Assembly: GCF_001612665.1 (NCBI RefSeq)
Contig: NZ_BDAX01000010.1
Coordinates: 62,001 to 126,000 of the forward strand
Source: Nocardia alba NBRC 108234
Lineage (GTDB): Bacteria; Actinomycetota; Actinomycetes; Mycobacteriales; Mycobacteriaceae
Reading direction: 5' to 3'
DNA: 64,000 nt
Made by a program: the position numbers and the translations under genes. Below, in pieces: positions 8,090-15,912 of this stretch; positions within the stretch are counted from its first letter, which is position 1, and every line of letters starts with the position of its first letter. Below the pieces are notes generated by a model. That model searched no databases. It was not told where the DNA came from and saw nothing but the letters and a program-made list of their open reading frames with translations.

Positions 8090-9484
8090 ATGGACCACCT
8101 CACAGTCGTCGACGAGATCTTCCTGCGGACCCACCGCGCGATGGGCACGCCCATCGCGCTACAGGGTCTGTGGCGCACCCCTGACGCGATGGAACCCGCG
8201 CTTCTGCGAGCGATTCACGATCGCTTGCGCCTGGGTCGGCTCGGCCGCAGGGTCGTCAGCGCCCGGGTTCCCGGCGCGCGCCGAGCCTGGCGGCCCAACA
8301 CCAGCGCCCACCCCCTCGATCTCCTCCCGAACGTCGGTGCCACCGAAACCGACTGGCCGACGAGGCCGATCGTCCCCACCCCCGTCGATCCCGACCGGGT
8401 CGTCGGGCCGCTCGCCGCCCACGCGATCCTGCCGTGGGCCGACAACCTCGGCGCCGATCTCGACCCGGAGTTCGCGCCCGGCTGGCGGCTGTCCGCCGCC
8501 CGCCTCGAGGACGGTGGAACCGTTGTCGCGCTGACCTGTTCGCACGTCCTGGCCGACGCCCGCGGCCTGATCCACGCCGTCACGGTCGCCCTGCGATCTC
8601 TCGATCCGGCGCACGAGACAACGGTGGGACCGGAGGACGCCCGGCCACCGCGCACCGTCTTACCGACGATCAGCGAAACACAGTGCCCTGCACCTGCTTC
8701 GGAGTGGTCGGATGCGGTCTCCCAATGGGTCACCATCGTCGGCGGCACCGCCCGCGCGCTCGCTCGAAGGCCGACCCGGCGGCAGGCACGCCACACCACA
8801 GACCACGGACCACGCGGATCAGCATCCGGCGGCCCGAGTTTCGCGGCGACCGGCGACCGACACCTACGCCCACTGCTGCTGACCTTCGATGCCGCCCAGT
8901 GGGACACCACCGCGAGCGCCCTCGACGCGACCCCGAACAGCCTGTTCATTCACCTGGTCGCGAACATCCTGTGGCAGAACGGTTTCCCGAACCCGACGAT
9001 CACCGCGAGCTTGCCCGTCGACACCCGCGACGAACCCCGAGTCGACAACGATCTCGCGATGACCGAGATCGTTGTCCACCCCACCGACACTCCCGCGACC
9101 ATCCGCGACAAAGCCAGATCCGCCTATCTGCGCCGGATGTCCAGCCCCGCCGACCTGCCGGAGGAGATCCTCCAGGTCATCCCCGACCGATGGGCCTACG
9201 CCCTCAGCAAGGGCGCGGGCGAGCGAGACATCCTGTGCTCCAATATCGGATCCATGCCCGACGCCGTGCGAAGAATCGGCCCGCACGACTGCACCCGCGT
9301 GGCCGCCCGGGCGATCCACCACGGCATCGCCACCTTCCCGCGCACCCAGCTCGAGGGCTACCTGTCCCAACTCGGCGAGACCTACACCCTCGCCCTGATC
9401 GGCCTCACCACCGACAACGACTCGCTGCCCGTTGCCATCGACAAGGCTTGCGCGGCACTGGATTTAACGCCCCGCCCCTGGTAG
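8090..9484 (+). CDS. Condensation/WS-DGAT-like acyltransferase-fold protein
   Basis: About 464 residues from the ATG at 8090 (MDHLTVVDEIFLRTH). Upstream in-frame starts exist at GTG 8069 and ATG 8033, but the latter would place coding sequence inside the putative operator. The N-terminus resembles wax-ester synthase/diacylglycerol acyltransferases (LTVVDEIFLRTHRAMGTP). The segment ALTCSHVLADARGLI near residue 150 resembles the HHxxxDG active site of CoA-dependent acyltransferases and NRPS condensation domains, with the final Gly displaced by one residue. A C-terminal SNIGSMPDAVRRIG resembles the latch region of these folds. The substrate is unknown; lipid or polyketide acyl transfer is an inference. 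The stop codon abuts the stop of the convergent TetR gene with no gap. Confidence 0.6.
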   Translation: MDHLTVVDEIFLRTHRAMGTPIALQGLWRTPDAMEPALLRAIHDRLRLGRLGRRVVSARVPGARRAWRPNTSAHPLDLLPNVGATETDWPTRPIVPTPVDPDRVVGPLAAHAILPWADNLGADLDPEFAPGWRLSAARLEDGGTVVALTCSHVLADARGLIHAVTVALRSLDPAHETTVGPEDARPPRTVLPTISETQCPAPASEWSDAVSQWVTIVGGTARALARRPTRRQARHTTDHGPRGSASGGPSFAATGDRHLRPLLLTFDAAQWDTTASALDATPNSLFIHLVANILWQNGFPNPTITASLPVDTRDEPRVDNDLAMTEIVVHPTDTPATIRDKARSAYLRRMSSPADLPEEILQVIPDRWAYALSKGAGERDILCSNIGSMPDAVRRIGPHDCTRVAARAIHHGIATFPRTQLEGYLSQLGETYTLALIGLTTDNDSLPVAIDKACAALDLTPRPW

Positions 9485-10174
9485 TCAGCCGGCGGCGATC
9501 CCGGTGAGCAGGGCGCGCAACCCCCAGACGAACTGATCCTCGGAGTTCCACGCCGCCATCGCGTCCACCTGTGCCGCGGTGCGTGGCCAGCGATCGACGT
9601 CGAGCAGGGCCAGCCCTTCCCGACGTTGCGCGATCCGCTCGGATTCCGGGGTGAGCGGCGGCTTCGCGTCGGTCTCGGCGACGGTGAGCGCGATCGCGCC
9701 CAGGACCTGCACGATCACCGCGTACACGCCGTGCGCCTGCTGCGCTTCCGACAGCCCGCCCCTGGCCAGACACCCGAACATCGCCTCGCCGACGTCACTG
9801 GCCGCCGGTCCGTCCATCGGCCCCGACATCATCAACATCGCGACCGCCGGATGCGCGAACAGTTGCGCGCGCAGACCGAGCGCGAACCCGATCACCGCGT
9901 CGGCCCACTCCACGTCACCACTGCGCAGGGGTTCGAGGGCGACCGCCGAGAGCACGCGCTCGATCACCGCCCGCTCCAGATCGGCCCGGCTCGCCACATA
10001 GGTGTACACCGCGTTGGGATTCACCCCGAGGGCGCTCGCCACCGCGCGGATCGACAGCGCCCCGGCCCCGCCCTCATCGAGCAGTCGCAGCGCGATATCG
10101 ACCACCTGCTCCTCGGTGAACGAGCGCCGAGCCGGACGCGACGCACCCGCACCTGTTGACTTCGCCTTGGACAT
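9485..10174 (-). CDS. TetR family regulator, paralogue A
   Basis: A 229-residue TetR protein read from the ATG at 10174 (MSKAKSTGAG); the frame stays open far upstream, but that extension is antisense to the neighbouring membrane protein gene and carries no family signal. Its HTH is VVDIALRLLDEGGAGALSIRAVASALGVNPNAVYTYVASRADLERAVI (about residues 22-69). The C-terminal half matches TetR_C-type domains and is closely similar to the regulator ending at 10855 (shared RWPRT, AAW.S.DQFVWGLR.LL.G). The start is 9 bases from two perfect CTGTAC-N3-GTACAG palindromes, so it probably controls itself and the divergent membrane gene at 10232. Confidence 0.87.
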   Translation of the reverse strand: MSKAKSTGAGASRPARRSFTEEQVVDIALRLLDEGGAGALSIRAVASALGVNPNAVYTYVASRADLERAVIERVLSAVALEPLRSGDVEWADAVIGFALGLRAQLFAHPAVAMLMMSGPMDGPAASDVGEAMFGCLARGGLSEAQQAHGVYAVIVQVLGAIALTVAETDAKPPLTPESERIAQRREGLALLDVDRWPRTAAQVDAMAAWNSEDQFVWGLRALLTGIAAG

Positions 10175-10182
10175 GCGGTGAA

Positions 10183-10216
10183 CTGTACCCCGTACAGCTA
10201 CCTGTACTCCGTACAG
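10183..10216. promoter_or_regulatory. Tandem TetR operators (two CTGTAC-N3-GTACAG palindromes)
   Basis: Two perfect 15-bp palindromes, CTGTAC-CCC-GTACAG (10183-10197) and CTGTAC-TCC-GTACAG (10202-10216), have centres 19 bp apart. They lie between the divergent TetR gene and the membrane protein gene. Confidence 0.8.
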
Positions 10217-10231
10217 CCAGAATGGATCATC

Positions 10232-10906
10232 ATGCGAAACAAGCCATGGGCCACCATCACGCTGCTGATCAGCGCCCCGATTCTGATGAACCTCGCCTTC
10301 GTCGGTCTCGGGATGGCATTCGACTATCCCGACGTCCTGCAATTGCCCGCCACCGAGATCCTCGCCCGATTCCGGGCCGACCAGCCCACGATCGTCACGC
10401 TGTTCACCCTGCTCGCGGCCGCGGCCTGCGCTTTCGTCCCGGTGTCGATCCTGATCGGCCGCCTGGACGACTCCCCCACGATGCGCTGGGCGGTGCGCGT
10501 GGGCATCGCCGCCGCTGTGGTGCAAACGATCGGCCTGCTGCGCTGGCCGCTGCTGGTCCCCACCCTGACCGACGCGGACACCTTCGAACGACAGCACACC
10601 CTGCTCGGCACGCTCCTCGGCGAAACCGCCGGGTACGCCCTCACCGCGATCTGGACCGCACTGGTCATCGCGGCCCTGCGCACTCCGCGCTGGTTCGCCG
10701 CGCTCGGCTACACCAGCGCCGCCGCCATCGCCGCCGGCGTCGTCATCCCGCTCGGACTGGAGCCCGCCGCCATCGTCAACTTCCTCGGCTACCTGCTGTG
10801 GAGCGGGTGGCTGGTGGCCTTCGCCGCGCTGCTCGGTCGCGGCGCGTTCGCGCCTCAGGTCGCGGTCATCCCGACGAGCAGCACGCGAAGCCCCCAGACG
10901 AACTGA
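10232..10906 (+). CDS. Six-helix membrane protein of unknown function
   Basis: About 224 residues from the ATG at 10232 (MRNKPWATIT); an in-frame ATG at 10178 would put the operators inside the gene. Six hydrophobic helices are visible: TITLLISAPILMNLAFVGLGMAF, VTLFTLLAAAACAFVPVSILI, VGIAAAVVQTIGLL, AGYALTAIWTALVIAAL, ALGYTSAAAIAAGVVIPL and FLGYLLWSGWLVAFAALLG. A conserved-looking FDYPDVLQLPATEILARF loop follows helix 1. The pattern recalls DUF4386-like membrane proteins, but the family is not certain. It is divergent from one TetR gene and its last 52 bases overlap the 3' end of the paralogous TetR gene, so the three genes look like one regulatory unit. Confidence 0.7.
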   Translation: MRNKPWATITLLISAPILMNLAFVGLGMAFDYPDVLQLPATEILARFRADQPTIVTLFTLLAAAACAFVPVSILIGRLDDSPTMRWAVRVGIAAAVVQTIGLLRWPLLVPTLTDADTFERQHTLLGTLLGETAGYALTAIWTALVIAALRTPRWFAALGYTSAAAIAAGVVIPLGLEPAAIVNFLGYLLWSGWLVAFAALLGRGAFAPQVAVIPTSSTRSPQTN

Positions 10907-11550
10907 TCGACGGAGGTCCAGGCGGCGATCTCCGTCAAGTGCGCGACAGTGCGCGGCCACCGGGTCGGATCCAGCTCGCTCAGTGCCGCGCGACGGGCCG
11001 CGATCCGCTCGGATTCTCCAGGCAACGGCGGTCTTCCGTCGGTTTCGGCCACGTCGAGCGCGATCGAACCGAACACGTGCACCAACACCGCGTACACCCC
11101 CCGCGCCCGGATGGGCGCCGGTAGGCCGCCGCGGGCGAGGCAGACGAACAGCGACTCGGTCATCGCACGCGCCACCGGTCCGTCGGCCGACGGACTGTCC
11201 ATCGGCCCCGCCATGATCAGCTCCGCGACCGCGGGGTGCTCGAAGAGCCGACCGCGCATACCGAGCGCGAACTGGATCACCGCCGCGGTCCACTCCACAC
11301 CGTCATCGGTGAGCGGACCGAGCGCCACCGTCGACAGCACGCTCTCGATCACCGCCCGTTCGAGGCCGTCCGCCCCACCGAAGCGGGTGCGTACGGCGTC
11401 CGGGGCGACCCCGAGCCGTCGCGCCACCGCGCCGACGGACAGGGCCCGCGCGCCGTCCGAGTCGAGGACGGCGAGCGCGGCGTCGATCGCCCGCTGCTCG
11501 GCGAGTACCCCGTCACCGACGCCCCCACCTGGGTTTTCCGCCTCGGACAT
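10855..11550 (-). CDS. TetR family regulator, paralogue B
   Basis: A 231-residue TetR protein from the ATG at 11550 (MSEAENPGGG); upstream frame extension to 11628 has no family signal. The HTH is AIDAALAVLDSDGARALSVGAVARRLGVAPDAVRTRFGGADGLERAVI. The whole length aligns with the regulator at 9485-10174, including LSTVALGPL/LSAVALEPL, GPMD.P, CLARGGL and the C-terminal AAWTSVDQFVWGLRVLLVG. The turn region reads VRTRFGGADGL instead of the usual VYTYVASRADL, so its DNA recognition may have diverged. Only one half of the CTGTAC-type operator is conserved upstream of it (about 11557-11562). Its 3' end overlaps the membrane protein gene by 52 bases. Confidence 0.85.
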   Translation of the reverse strand: MSEAENPGGGVGDGVLAEQRAIDAALAVLDSDGARALSVGAVARRLGVAPDAVRTRFGGADGLERAVIESVLSTVALGPLTDDGVEWTAAVIQFALGMRGRLFEHPAVAELIMAGPMDSPSADGPVARAMTESLFVCLARGGLPAPIRARGVYAVLVHVFGSIALDVAETDGRPPLPGESERIAARRAALSELDPTRWPRTVAHLTEIAAWTSVDQFVWGLRVLLVGMTAT

Positions 11551-11594
11551 GCGTCGAACTGTACCGCGCGGCGGCCCGCGGAATCCTTCACTGA

Positions 11595-12893
11595 TCAGGG
11601 TGTCAGGCCGAGCCGGGTGGCCAGCCACGGCAGCTGATCACGCAGCCCGCGCTCCCACAGCGCGAAGTTGTGTCCACCGGGCAGAATCCGCAATCGCACG
11701 TCCATCCCCGCCTCCCGCGCCGCCTCGTACATCCGCTCCACCTGCGGTCGATACATCGCGTCGTCGGCGCCGACCACGAACGCACCGGCGGAGTCCGGAT
11801 ACGTCCGCGTTCGCAGCAGTTCGAGCGGATCGACCCGCAGCAGCGCCGCGGTGTCCCCACCGAACGCGGCATCGACCGTGCGCTGACGGTCGCCCAGCGT
11901 CGGCTCGTCCTGACCGGACATGTCAAGGAAGGTGGGATAGACCGCGGGATAATTGGTGGCAAGTTGCAGTGCGCAGGTGCCGCCGTAGGAGAGTCCACCC
12001 ACCGCCCAGGAACGCGGATCCGGGTCGATCTGCAGCGTCGCCCGCGTCCAGTTCGGTACGTCGACGGCCAGGTAGGTGGCGACATTGCCGAGCTTCGAGT
12101 CCAGACACAGCGGATTCGCCAGCTGGGAGCCTGTCCCGTCGGCCACCACGACGACCGGCGCGAGCCCGTTGTGCGCGCGGGCGAAGGAATCCATGGTCTG
12201 GGCCAGCCGCCCACCCACGAACCAGTCCTGCGGCGCGCCCGGCTCACCGGCAAGCAACACCAGCACCGGCAGCAGCGGCCGCGGATCGGCGAAATAGGCG
12301 GGCGGCAGATAGATCTGGGCATCGCGTGCGGTGAATCCGGACGCGGTCGGCGGGATCGCCGCGGTCAGTACCCGCCCGTGGTCGGGCAATCCGTCGGGCG
12401 GGTGCCAGGCCGGCTCCAGCGGACGCGCGCTGATCACCTGCTCGCGCCGGGTCAGCTCGGCGGCGTCGACGCGGTCGAGGTGTTCGATCCCGAGCGCCGC
12501 TCCCACCGTCGGGTACGACGCGTACTCGAGATTGATCCGCACCCCCACCGCGACCAGCACCGCCAGCGCCGCGAACACCGTCACCACGCCGGTCAACACC
12601 GTCTTGCGCACCAGAATCCGCGGCACCACCAGCAGCACTGCGGCCAGCGCGATCCCGATCAGCACGTAGACCGACACGGCGATCGGATCGGGGAACGGCC
12701 GCCATATCTCCTCGACCACCAGGTACAGCGCCACGGTCAGCACCGTCGCGGTCAGCAGCACGATCGGCATGGTCGTGGTCACATATCGGCGTGCGCGCGG
12801 CAGCAGCAACCAGACCGCACCCACGGCGCCCAGCACCGCCGACGCCACCGGCAACCATCCGGTGAGCAACGACAGATCCGTGATTCGCGTCAT
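11595..12893 (-). CDS. Membrane-anchored alpha/beta-hydrolase esterase (esterase D / antigen 85-like fold)
   Basis: A 432-residue protein starting at ATG 12893, preceded by GGAGG at 6 bases. The N-terminal ~140 residues hold four membrane helices (GWLPVASAVLGAVGAVWLLL, MPIVLLTATVLTVALYLVV, VYVLIGIALAAVLLVVPRIL, VLTGVVTVFAALAVLVAVGV). A C-terminal esterase domain follows, presumably on the outer face. The nucleophile elbow is GGLSYGG with Ser near residue 302; an Asp-containing segment FVVGADD and the catalytic His in PGGHNF near 408 complete a likely triad. The same architecture is common in mycolic-acid bacteria and the fold is that of mycolyltransferases, but the substrate is unknown. It is divergent from the MprF-like gene. 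Confidence 0.8.
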   Translation of the reverse strand: MTRITDLSLLTGWLPVASAVLGAVGAVWLLLPRARRYVTTTMPIVLLTATVLTVALYLVVEEIWRPFPDPIAVSVYVLIGIALAAVLLVVPRILVRKTVLTGVVTVFAALAVLVAVGVRINLEYASYPTVGAALGIEHLDRVDAAELTRREQVISARPLEPAWHPPDGLPDHGRVLTAAIPPTASGFTARDAQIYLPPAYFADPRPLLPVLVLLAGEPGAPQDWFVGGRLAQTMDSFARAHNGLAPVVVVADGTGSQLANPLCLDSKLGNVATYLAVDVPNWTRATLQIDPDPRSWAVGGLSYGGTCALQLATNYPAVYPTFLDMSGQDEPTLGDRQRTVDAAFGGDTAALLRVDPLELLRTRTYPDSAGAFVVGADDAMYRPQVERMYEAAREAGMDVRLRILPGGHNFALWERGLRDQLPWLATRLGLTP

Positions 12894-13025
12894 CTCTGAC
12901 CTCCACAGATGCCACTTCGACTGTCCCAGCGCGCGCATCGCGGTCCTGATATGGACGCGATGACATACGGTACACAGACGACGTCACCGTGCCGGTGCGG
13001 CGCACTCGCAGCAAAGGGTGGTTCT

Positions 13026-15125
13026 ATGAACGACAGCGCGGCTGCCACCGAACCGGCTATCTCACGCGGCGTCACCATGGCGCACACCGTGATCCGCCGG
13101 ATGCCGTTCACCCTCGGCTTCCTCGGCGTGGTCGTGATCCTCGGCATCGCGAGCGGTGGGCTCTGGCGCAGACTCGACGAGCGTTCCTGGTTCCCCGATA
13201 TCGCTTACGGCTGGCCCCCGCTCACCGAGGGCAGATGGTGGACGCCGCTGTCGGGCTCGTTCTTCGGACTCACCCCGTTCCAATACTGCTGCATGGTTGT
13301 CATTTTCGCGGCCGGAGTCGGCTGGGCGGAGTGGCGACTGGGCACCCTGCGCACCGCGCTGGTCTGCCTGTCCGGCCAGCTGATCGGCATCCTCGGCGCG
13401 GCGGTGACGGTCGGACTGCTGGCCCACACCCATCTCGATTGGGCCGACCGGCTTTCCGAGGTTCGCGATGTCGGCTTCACCACGGCCACGTTCTCGGCGT
13501 TGGCCGCTGTCTCGGCGACCCTGCGTTCGCCGTGGCGCCTGCGGGTGCGCGCCGTGCTGAGCGCCCACGTGGCGCTCACGTTCCTGTTCGAATCCACCTT
13601 CGCCGATCTCATGCATCTGCTCGCCATCGCCGTGTGGCTGCCCGTGGGCGAAAAGCTGTTCAGCCGTACCGAACACGGCTTCTGGCCACGCACCCGACGC
13701 GAGGTCCGCATGCTGGCCTTCATCGGGCTGCTGGTGATCGCGACGGCCTCGGTGGCGGTGTACTTCTTTCCCAGCAACAGCCTGCTCGGCCCCACCGAGA
13801 ACGAACGCGGCTCGCTGTGGAGCACGATCCTGACCGTGGTCGTGATCACGGTGGTGGCCGAGCAGTTGCGCAAAGGCAGGCGCTGGGCGTGGTGGGGCAC
13901 CCTCGTCTACGGCCTGCTGCACGTGGTGTTCACGCTGGTGCTGCTCGGCGTGGCCATCGGCACCGACTACGAGACCACCGGTGCGGTGACGGTCGGCACC
14001 GGCCTGCTGTGGGCGGTCGAGGTGGCGCTGCTCTACGGCGGTCGCGGCGCGTTCCGGGTACCCGTCCGCCGCAAGATCACCGACGGTGCGCTCAGCGGTA
14101 CCGATCCGGGAAAAGCGCTGCGCGCGTTGCTCGCCCGCTACGGCGGCAGCACCATGTCATGGATGACCACCTGGCCGGAGAACAAATACTGGTTCGCCGC
14201 CGACGGCGAACGCTGCGTCGCCTATCAGCGCCACGCGGGCACCATTGTCGTGCTCACCGATCCGATCGGCCCGGCCGAACTGCTCCCCGCCACCATCGCC
14301 GGGTTCACCGATCGCTGTGAAGCCGCCGGCCTCATTCCGTGCCTGTTCTCCACCACCGAGGCGGTCGCCGATATCGCAGGCGAACTCGGTTGGCGCAGTG
14401 TGCAGATCGCCGAGGACACCATCGTCGATCTGCCGCAGCTCGAGTTCAAAGGCAAAGCGTGGCAGGATATCCGGTCCGCGATCAACCGGGCGAACAAGGA
14501 GGGCATCGAGTTCCGGCTCGTCGAGCTGGCCGACGAGCCGTTCGCGCTGATCGCCCAGGTTCGGGCCATCTCCGAGGAGTGGGTGGGCGAAAAGGGTTTG
14601 CCCGAAATGGGATTCACGCTCGGCGGTGTGGAGGAGGCACTCGATCCGGCCGTGCGGGTCGGGCTGGCCGTCGATGCCTCGGGCACCGTGCACGGGGTCA
14701 CCTCGTGGCTGCCCGTGTACGGTCCCGGCGACGAGATCCGCGGCTGGACCCTCGACGTGATGCGCAGGCGCCCCGACGGATTCCGGCCGGTGGTGGAATT
14801 CCTCATCGCCTCGTCCTGCCAGGCGTTCAAAACCGAAGGCGCCGAGCTTGTTTCGCTCTCGGGCGCGCCGCTGGCACGCAGTGCGAGTACCGACGGCGCC
14901 GAGCCGATCGATCGACTGCTCGAAGGGCTCGGCGCCGCGATGGAGCCGTATTACGGCTTCCGGTCACTGCATTCGTTCAAGGCCAAGTTCCAGCCCCGCC
15001 ACGAGCCGGTGTACCTGTGCTATCGAGACGAGGCCGACCTGCCCCGCATCGGCATCGCCCTGACGAAGGCATACCTGCCCGAGGTGTCGGCCAAGGACCT
15101 GATGGCACTCGGGGCGTCCGGGTAG
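13026..15125 (+). CDS. Rhomboid-like membrane domain fused to MprF-type lipid aminoacyltransferase (DUF2156)
   Basis: A 699-residue protein from ATG 13026 (MNDSAAATEP); the open frame extends to 12909 without homology. Residues about 20-340 are a multi-helix membrane domain with rhomboid-like features (GRWWTPLSGSFFGLTPFQY, a WAEWRLGT turn), but no obvious GxSx serine protease motif. From about residue 360 comes the phosphatidylglycerol lysyltransferase C-terminal domain: ALLARYGGSTMSWMTTWPENKYWF, VVLTDPIGP, the FKGKAWQDIRSAINRANKEGI motif, then SFKAKFQPRHEPVYLCY. Proteins of this kind transfer an aminoacyl group from tRNA to membrane lipid and change surface charge and antimicrobial-peptide sensitivity; the amino acid used here is unknown. 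Confidence 0.82.
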   Translation: MNDSAAATEPAISRGVTMAHTVIRRMPFTLGFLGVVVILGIASGGLWRRLDERSWFPDIAYGWPPLTEGRWWTPLSGSFFGLTPFQYCCMVVIFAAGVGWAEWRLGTLRTALVCLSGQLIGILGAAVTVGLLAHTHLDWADRLSEVRDVGFTTATFSALAAVSATLRSPWRLRVRAVLSAHVALTFLFESTFADLMHLLAIAVWLPVGEKLFSRTEHGFWPRTRREVRMLAFIGLLVIATASVAVYFFPSNSLLGPTENERGSLWSTILTVVVITVVAEQLRKGRRWAWWGTLVYGLLHVVFTLVLLGVAIGTDYETTGAVTVGTGLLWAVEVALLYGGRGAFRVPVRRKITDGALSGTDPGKALRALLARYGGSTMSWMTTWPENKYWFAADGERCVAYQRHAGTIVVLTDPIGPAELLPATIAGFTDRCEAAGLIPCLFSTTEAVADIAGELGWRSVQIAEDTIVDLPQLEFKGKAWQDIRSAINRANKEGIEFRLVELADEPFALIAQVRAISEEWVGEKGLPEMGFTLGGVEEALDPAVRVGLAVDASGTVHGVTSWLPVYGPGDEIRGWTLDVMRRRPDGFRPVVEFLIASSCQAFKTEGAELVSLSGAPLARSASTDGAEPIDRLLEGLGAAMEPYYGFRSLHSFKAKFQPRHEPVYLCYRDEADLPRIGIALTKAYLPEVSAKDLMALGASG

Positions 15126-15140
15126 TAGCACCAACGGATC

Positions 15141-15833
15141 TCAGCTCACCGGCACCGCGGTCGGCGCGACCAGGGCGAGCACGTCAGCGGGCACATCGAT
15201 GCCCGGTTCGAGATCGTCGGCCGGGATCGGCTCGCCCCATACCTGCCGCAGCGGCACCACCCCCGCCCACACACCGCCGGTCGCGATGTCGCCCTCGTCA
15301 TCGTTCGGGCCGCCCGAGCGCACCTTCACCGACGCCTCGGCGAGGTCGAGCGCGAGCACCATCGTCGCCGCCATCTCCTTGCGGTTGGGCGGGCGAACCC
15401 GATCCCAGGCGCCGGGCGCCGCCTGCTCGACGATCGCCCGCAGCGCGGTGTCGCGCTCGGCTCCGTCGGTGACCAGCACCGCCCTGCCCCGGATCACCGC
15501 GCAGCGGTAGTTCATCGAGAAGTGCATCGCCGAGCGCGCGTACACCAGCCCGTCGACGTGGGTCACCGTGAGACAGATATCGGTGTCGATCGCGGCGCGC
15601 AGATTGCCCGCGCCCGTGGATCCGTGCAGGTACAGCGTGTCGCCGACGCGACCGTAGATGGTGGGCAGGGCCACCGGCGATCCGCCGAGTGGCACCGCGA
15701 GGTGGCAGACCACACCCGCGTCGAGCACCGCGTCCAGTGCCGCGCGGTCGGTGGCGCCGCGTTCCTTGGCGCGCGTCAGCGTGGTGCGCGGGGTCGGTGA
15801 CAGGGGGTTGCGGTTGTCATCGTGCGTGCTCAT
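15141..15833 (-). CDS. Pyridoxamine 5'-phosphate oxidase-like FMN-binding protein
   Basis: A 230-residue protein from ATG 15833 (MSTHDDNRNP). The fold signature of the split-barrel flavin/heme-binding family (Pyridox_ox_2) is recognisable: TTLTRAKERGATDRAALDAVLDAG, VCHLAVPLGGSPVALPTIYGRVGDTLYLHGS, TVTHVDGLVYARSAMHFSMNYR with the characteristic YR, and VWAGVVPLRQVWG near the C-terminus. It probably binds FMN or a related cofactor; activity is unknown. It is divergent from a MocR regulator at 15913, the usual pairing in which the regulator controls the oxidase-like gene. It ends 15 bases from the convergent MprF-like gene. Confidence 0.82.
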   Translation of the reverse strand: MSTHDDNRNPLSPTPRTTLTRAKERGATDRAALDAVLDAGVVCHLAVPLGGSPVALPTIYGRVGDTLYLHGSTGAGNLRAAIDTDICLTVTHVDGLVYARSAMHFSMNYRCAVIRGRAVLVTDGAERDTALRAIVEQAAPGAWDRVRPPNRKEMAATMVLALDLAEASVKVRSGGPNDDEGDIATGGVWAGVVPLRQVWGEPIPADDLEPGIDVPADVLALVAPTAVPVS

Positions 15834-15855
15834 ACACTGAGCTTCGCCGAACAAG

Positions 15856-15874
15856 TGGACTGCACAAAGGTCCA
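15856..15874. promoter_or_regulatory. Putative MocR operator
   Basis: TGGAC (15856-15860) and GTCCA (15870-15874) form an inverted repeat with a 9-base spacer, in the 79-base region between the divergent oxidase-like and MocR genes. Confidence 0.45.
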
Positions 15875-15912
15875 ATCACCAACAATATCAATAGGCCAAT
15901 TCGAGGTGGACG

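Noticed and set aside
9485..11293. A 602-codon protein on the minus strand
   Set aside because: Only the part from 10174 onward has TetR features; the upstream extension is antisense to the membrane protein gene and overlaps the operators.
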